24,364 bases of DNA from Candidatus Adlerbacteria bacterium (GCA_903824155.1 CAIJVL010000049.1:1-24364), one strand, 5' to 3'. Positions 14,265 to 20,968 are shown, counted from the first letter of the stretch. Numbers and translations: made by a program. The notes: generated from the letters alone by a model not told the origin.

Positions 14265-15363
14265 AGCCTACTAGTTTGGCAATGTCGTGGTAGGAGACGA
14301 CTATCATGAGGGTTATGAGGAGCACAAAGCCCGCTATCGTGAGCCTCATAACTATGCGGGGGCTCACGGGCCGGCGGATAATCGCTTCTATAATGATTAT
14401 AAGTAAGCGCCCGCCGTCGAGGCCGGGTATCGGCACAATGTTTATAAGAGCCAAGTTAATTGAGATAAGCGCGGTAAGGACTGCGGCGGCGGCAAAGCCT
14501 TGCTTAATAGCCGCGGCGCCATAGACCGTAATGCCAATAGGCCCAGACACTTCGCTAAAGTTAGCAGTCGCAGTAAAGATATGTTTAAAGAATGATAGAA
14601 GTCCGACCGCGGTATTTTCAGTAATATTCCAGCCGAGTATTGCGCCCTGCCCCAGCGCCAGTACCGGATTTAGCTTAAGCGTGCCGACGTCATCCAGCTC
14701 GACACCGATTGCTTTGCGCCCCGTAATCACGCCATCGGCGGCGCGGGCTAAAAATTCTTTGGTTTGGCCGTCGCGCACTACGGTCAAAATGACGCTGTCA
14801 TTAACATGCGCGGTAATAAAATTGGTTACCGCAGAGGCCTGCTGATTTGTATTAAGAGTTGCGGTATCCAAGACATCGGTTGCCGTTTGCACTTTTACAA
14901 TCTGGTCACCTGCAACAAGTCCAGATTTATCCGCCGGCGAATTTGGCAATATGCCAGTAACCAGCACCTCTATATTTTGAACTTGGCCGTAGCCGACATG
15001 GTCAACCGGCGTCGGAAGGCCCGCCATGTACCCGACGCTCAAAACAAGCCACGCAAAAATAAGGTTAAAAACGATGCCGGCAACGATCACCGCCGCCTGA
15101 ATATAGCGCGGTTTCGAGACAAAGCTGCGGGGATCATTTTTGCCTTCGTCATAATTCTCGCCGAAGATTTTTACAAACCCCCCCAAAGGCAGCGAATTAA
15201 ACGAGTACTCCGTCTCCCCTTTTTTAATCGCAAACAAACGAGGCGGAAAGAATATCCCAAACTCGTCGACGCGTATGCCAAAAAGCTTGGCGACGATAAA
15301 ATGCCCGAACTCATGCACAATGATGAGCACGACCAGAATTAAGATAAAAAAGACAATAAACAT
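14263..15363 (-). CDS. rseP: Site-2 intramembrane metalloprotease RseP (M50)
   Basis: Zinc protease that cuts transmembrane segments, for example of anti-sigma factors or signal-peptide remnants. The 366-aa protein has the HEFGH zinc motif in the first membrane span (17-21), the GGFVKIFGE block, a periplasmic PDZ domain (about 125-215, with ILPNSPADKSGLVAGDQIVKV), and the second metal-ligand motif PIPGLDGGRLL (Asp at about 316) in a late membrane span. It starts 9 nt after frr. In many bacteria frr and rseP are separated by ispC/dxr, uppS and cdsA, all absent here. Substrates cannot be read from this window; no sigma/anti-sigma pair is seen. Confidence 0.93.
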   Translation of the reverse strand: MFIVFFILILVVLIIVHEFGHFIVAKLFGIRVDEFGIFFPPRLFAIKKGETEYSFNSLPLGGFVKIFGENYDEGKNDPRSFVSKPRYIQAAVIVAGIVFNLIFAWLVLSVGYMAGLPTPVDHVGYGQVQNIEVLVTGILPNSPADKSGLVAGDQIVKVQTATDVLDTATLNTNQQASAVTNFITAHVNDSVILTVVRDGQTKEFLARAADGVITGRKAIGVELDDVGTLKLNPVLALGQGAILGWNITENTAVGLLSFFKHIFTATANFSEVSGPIGITVYGAAAIKQGFAAAAVLTALISINLALINIVPIPGLDGGRLLIIIIEAIIRRPVSPRIVMRLTIAGFVLLITLMIVVSYHDIAKLVG

Positions 15364-15372
15364 GGAGTAGCT

Positions 15373-15924
15373 TTAGCTTGCGATTTCCTTTTCTTTGCGC
15401 TCGAGAGCTTCGTCAAAGGCTTTGTTGGAGGCATCGACTCGCTTTTGCATATCTTCTTTGGCGCGAAATTTGTCGTCCTCGGGCATAAGGCCGTCTTTTT
15501 CCATTTTCTGAATGTCATTCCACACCTCGTCGCGCGCGCTGCGCAGCGCGATGCGCGTTTCCTCTACTCGCTCTTTTGCAAGTTTAACTAACGCCACGCG
15601 GCGCTCTCCCGTAAGTTCGGGAAAAAAGACACGCACGCCGCGCTCGTCCATGCCGACCGACACGCCAAGGTTAGCGACCGTAATCGCCTTTTCAATATCC
15701 TTTGCCTGCGACATGTCCCATGGCGCAATGCGCAAAGTACGCGCGTCTTCGGTCGAAATATTAGCCACATTGTTAAGCGGCACTCTAGTGCCATAACTTT
15801 CTATCTGTATGCCGTCTAAAATTGCCGGCGCTGCGCGACCGGTTCTTACCCCACTAAGTTCCTTAACCAAACGCTCAGTAATCTCCCCTATCCTCTTCTC
15901 AAAAGGTTTAAAATCGTATGCCAT
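15373..15924 (-). CDS. frr: Ribosome recycling factor
   Basis: Splits post-termination ribosomes with EF-G. The 183-aa length is normal for the family. Diagnostic stretches are VKELSGVRTGRAAPAILDGIQIESYGTRVPLNNVANIS, RTLRIAPWD and the coiled-coil C-terminal part (ELTGERRVALVKLAKERVEETRIALRSARDE). An extended -10 (TGGTATACT) stops exactly 6 nt before the ATG, with no SD, so the mRNA is predicted to be leaderless. It is likely co-transcribed with rseP 9 nt downstream. Confidence 0.96.
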   Translation of the reverse strand: MAYDFKPFEKRIGEITERLVKELSGVRTGRAAPAILDGIQIESYGTRVPLNNVANISTEDARTLRIAPWDMSQAKDIEKAITVANLGVSVGMDERGVRVFFPELTGERRVALVKLAKERVEETRIALRSARDEVWNDIQKMEKDGLMPEDDKFRAKEDMQKRVDASNKAFDEALERKEKEIAS

Positions 15925-15930
15925 CCCTGT

Positions 15931-15939
15931 AGTATACCA
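15931..15939 (-). promoter_or_regulatory. Extended -10 promoter of frr (leaderless)
   Basis: TGGTATACT on the minus strand (hexamer 15931-15936), 6 nt before the ATG at 15924. It lies in the 33-nt gap after nth. Confidence 0.68.
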
Positions 15940-15957
15940 AATGAATAAAAAGCGTCT

Positions 15958-16635
15958 CTAAACACGAAATTTATTGGCTGCGGGTGGGAAGATTTTTATT
16001 AAGGGGTCTTTTGTGGTGTCGTACTTGCGTGCAGGGGCCAGATAGCGGCCGTAGTGGATAACGCGGTGGGTAAACAGGCGCCACTCTTTTTGAGGCAGGA
16101 GTTCCATCAAATCTTTTTCAATACGAATGGGATCTTTGTAATCCGAGAGGTCAAAGCGCTGCACAAAGCGTATCACATGCGTGTCTACCGTTACCCCAGC
16201 AAGCACGCCGTGTGCCTCGGCCAGCACCACATTGGCGGTTTTGCGGCCAAACCCGGGGATTTTTACTAAAGCCTCTATTGTTTTAGGAATTTTGCCCGCG
16301 TTCTCTTCCTTTATTATCTTGGCCGCGGCCAAGATATTCTTGGCTTTGTTATGGTAAAAGCCCGAGGCAAAGATATCCCTTTCAAACTCGCGTCTCCCCT
16401 TCTCAGTATTGCCAGCATGCACGTAGTCGTCTAACTTTTTATATTTTTTAAACAGCTTTTCGGTAATTTTGTTTACATTTTTGTCAGTCGACTGCGCACT
16501 AAGCTGCACGGCAACCACCAGCTCCCAAGCATTTTTAAAATTCAATTCAATTTCGGCATCGGGATACAGCTTTGCCAACGCTTTGCTCAGCTTGGTGATG
16601 CGTGCCTTTCTTTCTTTTAGTTTTGCCGGAGTCAT
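15958..16635 (-). CDS. nth: Endonuclease III lacking the Fe-S cluster
   Basis: Base-excision-repair DNA glycosylase/AP lyase for oxidised pyrimidines. The 225-aa protein has the helix-hairpin-helix VKIPGFGRKTA (124-134) with the catalytic Lys 132, and the catalytic Asp 151 in VTVDTHVIR. In classical Nth the C-terminus carries Cys-X6-Cys-X2-Cys-X5-Cys for a [4Fe-4S] cluster; here the matching region (HYGRYLAPARKYDTTKDPL, 194-212) has none, and the whole protein has no cysteine. The start was placed at MTPAKLKER (16635); an upstream extension would cover the promoter. An extended -10 (TGTTATGAT) lies 6 nt before this ATG. Confidence 0.92.
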   Translation of the reverse strand: MTPAKLKERKARITKLSKALAKLYPDAEIELNFKNAWELVVAVQLSAQSTDKNVNKITEKLFKKYKKLDDYVHAGNTEKGRREFERDIFASGFYHNKAKNILAAAKIIKEENAGKIPKTIEALVKIPGFGRKTANVVLAEAHGVLAGVTVDTHVIRFVQRFDLSDYKDPIRIEKDLMELLPQKEWRLFTHRVIHYGRYLAPARKYDTTKDPLIKIFPPAANKFRV

Positions 16636-16641
16636 TAGCGA

Positions 16642-16650
16642 ATCATAACA
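16642..16650 (-). promoter_or_regulatory. Extended -10 promoter of nth (leaderless)
   Basis: TGTTATGAT on the minus strand (hexamer 16642-16647), 6 nt before the ATG at 16635. It starts about 10 nt downstream of the T-tract of the preceding terminator. Confidence 0.65.
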
Positions 16651-16659
16651 GGCACCGCA

Positions 16660-16704
16660 TAAAAAAGCGCAGTCTCCCAAATAGTACTTTGAGGGACTGC
16701 GCTT
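16660..16704 (-). terminator. Intrinsic terminator after the rlpA-like gene
   Basis: Perfect 10-bp stem AAGCGCAGTC/GACTGCGCTT (16665-16674 with 16695-16704), 20-nt loop that can pair further in part, followed on the minus strand by a T run. It lies 15 nt after the rlpA-like stop. Confidence 0.85.
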
Positions 16705-16719
16705 GAAGTAGCGAGCAGA

Positions 16720-17100
16720 TTAACTGCAGGCAGGATGGTTGCAGGTTACTTGAAGCTTTGCAGCGCCCGGCCCAAGCAAGCCGAGCAGCATGCCCGCTTT
16801 GCGAGAGACGTCGAGCTGCCGAGATCTCACAAAAGGGCCCCGGTCTCTCACGACCATCTGCAGCGTGACGTTGGTAATGGGGCTATGCACCCAAAGGACC
16901 GTACCAAAAGGCAGCGTGCGATGCGCTGCTATAGTCGGATCATTCGGGTTAAAAGGAAATCCGCTTGCAGTATGCGAGCCTTGTTTGTCTCCTTTGCCTC
17001 CATAATAACTTGTCATCATGCCTCTTGCCTGTGCCTCGCACATAGAAAGCGACATAGTGAACGACCCGGCCAAAAGAGCCGCTAGGGTTAGTAGACGCAT
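16720..17100 (-). CDS. rlpA: RlpA-like double-psi beta-barrel protein
   Basis: Exported 126-aa protein. The N-terminus is a signal peptide (RLLTLAALLAGSFTMSLSM) with a likely cleavage near AQA-RG. The mature part is a single RlpA-type DPBB domain: TSYYGG, HTASGFPFNPND, AAHRTLPFGTVLWV, VVRDRGPFVRSRQLDVSRKAGMLLGLLGPGAAKLQV. RlpA proteins cut stem-peptide-free (naked) glycan strands at septa. There is no SPOR domain and no good lipobox. Two cysteines in the C-terminal VTCNHPACS could form a disulfide. The start may be ATG 17100 or GTG 17103; GGAG lies 6-9 nt upstream, one of the few SD sites on this strand. It is followed by a terminator. Confidence 0.85.
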   Translation of the reverse strand: MRLLTLAALLAGSFTMSLSMCEAQARGMMTSYYGGKGDKQGSHTASGFPFNPNDPTIAAHRTLPFGTVLWVHSPITNVTLQMVVRDRGPFVRSRQLDVSRKAGMLLGLLGPGAAKLQVTCNHPACS

Positions 17101-17164
17101 CACAGTAGTCTCCGTGTAGTTTCAGGATCAGTCCACTTTCAACCATACGCCCCTGACCTGTGAT

Positions 17165-17839
17165 TTAGCTGAAGGCAGGCAAAGTGGCAGCTAAATGCTC
17201 CAATAACATTTTTAATGACGGCGATTGGTCGGCCAGGTAGCCGCGCACTTTGCTTATATCCTCAAGCGACATGCGGTATTCCTTACCACCCTTGCTCGAC
17301 TCTAGCTTGGCATACAAAATCTCTTCGAGCGCCGAGATAAAGCTTCGTACCCGCTCTTTGGTGTTTTCTTCATCCTTAAGCAGTGTTGCCACCTGTGCGC
17401 TGCGCGCCTTATATGCACCACTTAAAAACTCCTTGGCAATGGCAAGGTCCGACCTTGCCATTGAACTCTGTGGCAAGGTCGGACCTTGCCATGGGTACGA
17501 CATGAGACGTGAACGCAATGTGGGCAGCAAAATGCCGGGCGGCACAAGTAAAACAAAAATAATCCCTGGCTGCGGCTCTTCAAATAATTTTAAAAGCGCC
17601 TGCTGCGCTTGGGTATTAATAGACGCGATTCCCAAGATGAAAAGTGAGCGGCCTGAAACGCTTTTAAGCTGGGCGCTGCGCGTCAGCTCATGAGAGTCTT
17701 CTATCCCAAACTTCTCAAATGAAAGCACGTGCAAGTCGGGATTATTATCCCCTACAAAATTAAATTGTTTTTTTGCGTCAGCAAGCAAAGGCTCCAACAA
17801 ATCCTGAGACCCTTCATATATATATGCGTGATGCTGCAT
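17165..17839 (-). CDS. holB: DNA polymerase III delta-prime-like subunit
   Basis: Clamp-loader subunit of the AAA+ fold, non-ATPase type (no Walker A). The 224-aa protein is much shorter than typical delta-prime (about 330), with only part of the AAA+ core and a helical tail. The diagnostic block is INTQAQQALLKLFEEPQPGIIFVLLVPPGILLPTLRSR (74-111), including the SRC-like arginine motif region, although here it reads SRL. Right after it, residues 116-135 are encoded by a doubled palindromic repeat (see repeat feature), inserted in frame between the core and the helical tail. It starts 8 nt after mreB and is probably in the same transcript. Confidence 0.82.
   Translation of the reverse strand: MQHHAYIYEGSQDLLEPLLADAKKQFNFVGDNNPDLHVLSFEKFGIEDSHELTRSAQLKSVSGRSLFILGIASINTQAQQALLKLFEEPQPGIIFVLLVPPGILLPTLRSRLMSYPWQGPTLPQSSMARSDLAIAKEFLSGAYKARSAQVATLLKDEENTKERVRSFISALEEILYAKLESSKGGKEYRMSLEDISKVRGYLADQSPSLKMLLEHLAATLPAFS
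17437..17491. repeat. Doubled palindromic element inside holB
   Basis: Two near-identical palindromes. Unit 1 (17437-17463): 13-bp perfect arms CAATGGCAAGGTC and GACCTTGCCATTG around one C. Unit 2 (17471-17491): 10-bp arms TGGCAAGGTC and GACCTTGCCA around one G. The shared core repeats at a 31-bp offset, which is not a multiple of 3, so the same DNA is read in two frames and encodes two different peptides (WQGPTLP and MARSDLA) without breaking the gene. It resembles mobile or expanding palindromic elements that insert in coding sequence. No other copy is in this window. Confidence 0.85.
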
Positions 17840-17847
17840 ACCTTAGT

Positions 17848-18861
17848 TTACCGCTTCGCTATAATTGCTTTTTTATACGTATCGAGATGCTCCAAGGCGA
17901 TGCCGGTGCCGCGCGCAACGCAGTTAAGCGGATCATCGGCAACCTGTGCTTTTACGCCCGTGCGACGCAGCACCAATTCTGGAAAGTTTCGCAAAAGGCT
18001 GGTGCCGCCGGTCATCGTAATGCCGCGGTCGATAATGTCGGCCGCAAGCTCCGGCGGCGTCTCTTGCAACACGTCGCGTATTGCTTTGATAATCTCGCGT
18101 AGCTCTTTGCCGATTGCTTTTACAATATCGTTGGTTTTAATTTCGACGGTACGCGGCAAGCCTGATATAAAGTCGCGGCCGCGCACAGCCACCACCAGCT
18201 CATCCTCCATTGGCACCGCAGATCCTATCGCGATCTTTACGTCTTCGGCAGTCTTGTCGCCAATGCCAAGGTTGTAGGTCTTCTTTATATAGTCAGCAAT
18301 CGCATGGTCGAGCTTATCTCCAGCCACTTTAACGGAGGTTGACGCAACGATGCCACCGAGCGATATCACTGCCACGTCGCAGGTGCCGCCGCCAAGGTCT
18401 ACCACCATGTTGCCGCGCGGCTCTTGAATGGGGATGCCCGCGCCAATTGCGGCGAGTACCGACTCTTTAACCACATACGCGCTTTTTGCGCCTGCGCGTA
18501 TTGCAGCCTCTACCACCGCGCGGCGTTCAGTCGACGATACGCCGGTTGGTACGCTAACCATTACCTCGGGCTTAAAAAACTGATACTTGCCCAAAGCTTT
18601 GGTAATAAAGTAGCGGAGCATGGCCTGCGTTACGCGGTAGTCGGCGATAACGCCGTCGCGCATGGGTCGGTACGCGACAATCTCGCCCGGCGTGCGGCCG
18701 ATCATCTCTTTAGCGGCAAAACCAACGGCCAAAATTCGGTGGTCGATTTCGGACACGGCAACGACCGAAGGCTCATTTAAAACGACGCCCTTGCCCGGCA
18801 CAAACACGAGCGTGTTTGCGGTACCCAAGTCGATCCCCAGTTTTGGCGTGAAAAATGCCAT
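17848..18861 (-). CDS. mreB: Second MreB/Mbl-like actin homologue
   Basis: Paralogue of the MreB at 11868-12923, in a different context (murA - mreB - holB, no mreC or mreD). The 337-aa protein has phosphate-1 IDLGTANTLVF (10-20), phosphate-2 DLGGGTCD (155-162), and the adenosine motif RGITMTGGTSLLRNFPELV. In the catalytic region the usual EEPMAAAIG is VKESVLAAIG (131-140): the second Glu is retained but its neighbours differ. It has the canonical GGGT, unlike the other copy's GGGN. A promoter (TTGTTT, 17 nt, TATTAT) ends 10 nt before the ATG, with no SD. The paralogue may have a distinct filament role; that is not readable from sequence. Confidence 0.93.
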   Translation of the reverse strand: MAFFTPKLGIDLGTANTLVFVPGKGVVLNEPSVVAVSEIDHRILAVGFAAKEMIGRTPGEIVAYRPMRDGVIADYRVTQAMLRYFITKALGKYQFFKPEVMVSVPTGVSSTERRAVVEAAIRAGAKSAYVVKESVLAAIGAGIPIQEPRGNMVVDLGGGTCDVAVISLGGIVASTSVKVAGDKLDHAIADYIKKTYNLGIGDKTAEDVKIAIGSAVPMEDELVVAVRGRDFISGLPRTVEIKTNDIVKAIGKELREIIKAIRDVLQETPPELAADIIDRGITMTGGTSLLRNFPELVLRRTGVKAQVADDPLNCVARGTGIALEHLDTYKKAIIAKR

Positions 18862-18871
18862 AAGCTACAAC

Positions 18872-18900
18872 ATAATACGCGACTTACGCCCCATAAACAA
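18872..18900 (-). promoter_or_regulatory. Promoter of the second mreB (near-leaderless)
   Basis: TTGTTT (18895-18900), 17-nt spacer, TATTAT (18872-18877), then 10 nt to the ATG. It fills the 40-nt gap after murA. Confidence 0.5.
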
Positions 18901-18901
18901 A

Positions 18902-20194
18902 TTAGGCTACAGATTCGCGCTTTATATTGAGGCCTATTTTCTGCAAACGCTCTTCTATGCGCTCGTAACCACGGTCTATGTGGTAGATGTTGCCGACGCT
19001 CGACGTACCTTTGGCGATTGCTGCTGCCATGACAAACGCGAGCCCTGCGCGTATGTCCGGGCTCTCGAGCTGTGCCGCAACAAGCGGCGTCGGCCCTTCT
19101 ATTTTAATTTGCTGCGGATTAAGTAAATTTATTTTGGCGCCCATCCTTGCCAGGTCTTGCGTGTAAGCCAAACGCCCGCCCCAAATAGTTTCAAACATGC
19201 TGCTGACCCCCGTAACCTGGGTTAAGTACACGACCATCGGCGGCTGCATGTCCGTTGCAAAGCCCGGGTACTCGTGCGTACGCACCTGCAGCGGATGAAA
19301 TTGTTTGCTGTCTACTTTACGCATGGTAATGGTCGTTTCGGTCGTGTCTATTTCAACGCCGCTCTCGCGCAGGAGCTCTATTAACATTTCCAAATGCATC
19401 GGGTTGCAATCGGTTATTTCGAGCTGCTCGGCCGCAAGCGCCCCTAACAATAAAAAACTGCCGGCCTCAATACGGTCGGGCACGGTGTGCATTACTTGGC
19501 CCTTGGCGTGCAATAAATCACCGCCAACAATAGTGATATTCGGGCTGCCCGCACCGGTTATTTTTGCTCCACAGGTATTTAAAAAGTTGGCCAGCTCGAC
19601 AATCTCGGGCTCCATTGCCGCATTGCGCAACACTGTCGTACCCTCTGCCAAAGTTGCGGCCATCATCAAAGTCTCGGTGCCAGTCACGCTGATGAAAGTA
19701 AAAAAGATCTCGGTTCCCTTTAGTTTTCCTTTAGACTCGACAATGTATTGTTCTCCCTCGTGGCGCACGCTGGCGCCCATCTTTGCAAATCCATCTAAAA
19801 AGAAGTTGATCGGCCGCGGGCCAATGATATCGCCGCCCGGGTGCGGGAAGGAAACGCGGCCAAAGCGCGCTAAGAGCGGGCCCGAGGCGACTATCGAGGC
19901 GCGAAGGCGCCGCGCCAGCGTATCATCAAGCTCGGTTTTGTTGACTCCGCCCGTATGTATAGTGCACGTACTGCCCTCTACCACAACGCTTGCGCCCAGG
20001 TTTTGCAGGAGCTTGCCAAATGTATCCAAGTCTTCGATATGCGGAACATTATCAAGCAGAAGCTCGTCTGCAAATAAAAGTGACGCGGCCATCGATTTAA
20101 TAACGGCGTTTTTAGCGCCACGTACGGCAATGCTGCCTCGCAGCACGCGCGCGCCATTTAGCCCCTCAACAACAAAACGCTCTTGTGTGTTCAT
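18902..20194 (-). CDS. murA: UDP-GlcNAc 1-carboxyvinyltransferase MurA (Cys-to-Asp type)
   Basis: Transfers enolpyruvate from PEP to UDP-GlcNAc, the first committed step of peptidoglycan synthesis. The 430-aa protein has RGAKNAVIKS with the catalytic Lys 28, RRLRASIVASGPLLARFG, and the active-site loop HPGGDIIGPRPIN. The residue equivalent to Cys115 of E. coli MurA (PGGCAIG) is Asp 122. That substitution is known to keep activity and give fosfomycin resistance. Later family blocks are also present (RIEAGSFLLLGALAA, HEYPGFATDMQPP, DIRAGLAFVMAA, IDRGYERIEERL). The start was placed at MNTQERFVVEG, 2 nt after the stop of the upstream gene, implying coupling. Confidence 0.95.
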   Translation of the reverse strand: MNTQERFVVEGLNGARVLRGSIAVRGAKNAVIKSMAASLLFADELLLDNVPHIEDLDTFGKLLQNLGASVVVEGSTCTIHTGGVNKTELDDTLARRLRASIVASGPLLARFGRVSFPHPGGDIIGPRPINFFLDGFAKMGASVRHEGEQYIVESKGKLKGTEIFFTFISVTGTETLMMAATLAEGTTVLRNAAMEPEIVELANFLNTCGAKITGAGSPNITIVGGDLLHAKGQVMHTVPDRIEAGSFLLLGALAAEQLEITDCNPMHLEMLIELLRESGVEIDTTETTITMRKVDSKQFHPLQVRTHEYPGFATDMQPPMVVYLTQVTGVSSMFETIWGGRLAYTQDLARMGAKINLLNPQQIKIEGPTPLVAAQLESPDIRAGLAFVMAAAIAKGTSSVGNIYHIDRGYERIEERLQKIGLNIKRESVA

Positions 20195-20196
20195 TA

Positions 20197-20571
20197 TTAT
20201 AAATTGTTGTAATAGTCCCGATACTTTTGCTTTTTTAACTCTAACTTTTTTTCTTCCCACCGTTTGGCTGCTTTTGCCTTGGCCTCGGGCGTGTGATTTT
20301 TGGGATTAATCTCCCACCAAAACTTTTTAGAAAAGTCTTTGGCGTTGCTACACACCGTTTTAAGGTAGTACAAGTCCTTGGTCGGTATCTTTTCGAGGAG
20401 CCGACCCATGCGCGGCATGGTGAGCTTAGGGAGGCCACTTTGGGTCCGCGAGGGGTTGAGGCGGTCCATAAAAAACCGCATCATTTCACCACGCTCGGTC
20501 GCGCGCTCGGGGGTCTGCCTTCCCTTTTTAGGCGGTACGGAGCCATTAATGTGGGCACTTATATGGTCCAT
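20197..20571 (-). CDS. Basic protein of unknown function, upstream of murA (124 aa)
   Basis: Not recognised. The protein is strongly basic, with no membrane segment. The N-terminal half is rich in Pro, Arg and Gly; the centre has RMGRLLEKIPTKDLYYLKTVCSNAKDFSKKFWWEINPK; the C-terminus is a lysine/alanine-rich helix (HTPEAKAKAAKRWEEKKLELKKQKYRDYYNNL). This composition fits a nucleic-acid- or ribosome-binding protein, but nothing specific can be claimed. It ends 2 nt before murA, so the two are probably co-transcribed. TACAAT lies exactly 6 nt before the ATG with no SD, suggesting a leaderless message. The regulatory region is shared with the divergent RNA gene at about 20647. Confidence 0.75.
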   Translation of the reverse strand: MDHISAHINGSVPPKKGRQTPERATERGEMMRFFMDRLNPSRTQSGLPKLTMPRMGRLLEKIPTKDLYYLKTVCSNAKDFSKKFWWEINPKNHTPEAKAKAAKRWEEKKLELKKQKYRDYYNNL

Positions 20572-20577
20572 AGGCTA

Positions 20578-20583
20578 ATTGTA
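20578..20583 (-). promoter_or_regulatory. -10 box of the 124-aa gene / murA unit (leaderless)
   Basis: TACAAT on the minus strand, 6 nt before the ATG at 20571. No convincing -35 is seen at 16-18 nt. Confidence 0.5.
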
Positions 20584-20593
20584 CCGCATATGG

Positions 20594-20612
20594 ACTGTCC
20601 TTTGAGGACAGT
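20594..20612. repeat. Inverted repeat overlapping the RNA-gene -35
   Basis: ACTGTCC and GGACAGT (20594-20600, 20606-20612), loop TTTGA. The right arm shares its last base with the first base of the TTGACA -35 of the plus-strand RNA promoter. It could be an operator between the divergent units or a small hairpin. Confidence 0.4.
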
Positions 20613-20640
20613 TGACAGATTAATGCAAAGGGGTTATAGT
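20612..20640 (+). promoter_or_regulatory. Consensus promoter of the candidate RNA gene
   Basis: TTGACA (20612-20617), 17-nt spacer, TATAGT (20635-20640). The -35 is perfect and the -10 matches 4 of 6 (TATA in the first four positions). The predicted +1 is near 20647. Confidence 0.8.
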
Positions 20641-20646
20641 GGCCGC

Positions 20647-20936
20647 AGTTGTTCCCTTTCGCTGAGCGCTCCGGTGGTCCCCAGCCCCATCACCCCGCCC
20701 ATCCGGGTGCGCTCGCGAAACCGGCCGGTCTGCTCTTGAAGCAGCAGCTGCACTAGGAAAGAAGGTATAAAAATCTACCTTTCCCGTATTGCGTTTGCGC
20801 TCAATTGCAGGCCGGTCGGCCGCCCATGTTTTGTTTTGTTAATGTATTGGTTCGTGTTGTATCCCTGGTTGCCCCCCTCGGAGACAGCATGTAAGGCCGG
20901 TCGACTCCCCCCAGGTCGACCGGCCACTTTCTTTTC
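20647..20936 (+). ncRNA. Candidate structured non-coding RNA (about 290 nt), unidentified
   Basis: The 407-bp gap between the 124-aa gene and def has no convincing ORF but is framed by a consensus promoter and a strong terminator on the plus strand. Visible structure: a 5' hairpin with GAGCGC (from about 20664) closing on GCGCTC (about 20709-20714) and an inner CCGGTGG/CCA-T-CCGG helix; a TGCT/AGCA hairpin at about 20731-20743; a GGA..AAGGTA/TACCTT.TCC hairpin at about 20756-20783; then the terminator. The 8-mer GGCCGGTC occurs three times (20723, 20810, 20895) and once inverted (20918), so alternative long-range pairings are possible. I looked for signatures of tmRNA, RNase P RNA, SRP RNA and 6S RNA and found none that fit. 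The 5' end is inferred from the promoter. Confidence 0.6.
20895..20936 (+). terminator. Intrinsic terminator of the RNA gene
   Basis: Perfect 11-bp stem GGCCGGTCGAC/GTCGACCGGCC (20895-20905 with 20915-20925), 9-nt C-rich loop, followed by ACTTTCTTTTCC. The only plus-strand transcript it can end is one starting in this gap. Confidence 0.85.
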
Positions 20937-20962
20937 CATTTTTATTCACGTTATTTTAGCCG

Positions 20963-20968
20963 TATAGT
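20963..20968 (+). promoter_or_regulatory. -10 box of def (near-leaderless)
   Basis: TATAGT, 10 nt before the def ATG. The leader would be about 3 nt. No SD and no clear -35. Confidence 0.5.

Noticed and set aside
20647..20936. tmRNA, RNase P RNA, SRP RNA or 6S RNA at the gene-free gap
   Set aside because: No tRNA-like ends or tag reading frame, no conserved RNase P core (GAGGAAAGTCC type), no SRP domain IV loop (the GAAGCAGC stretch folds into a plain hairpin), and no single long 6S-type rod. Left as unidentified.
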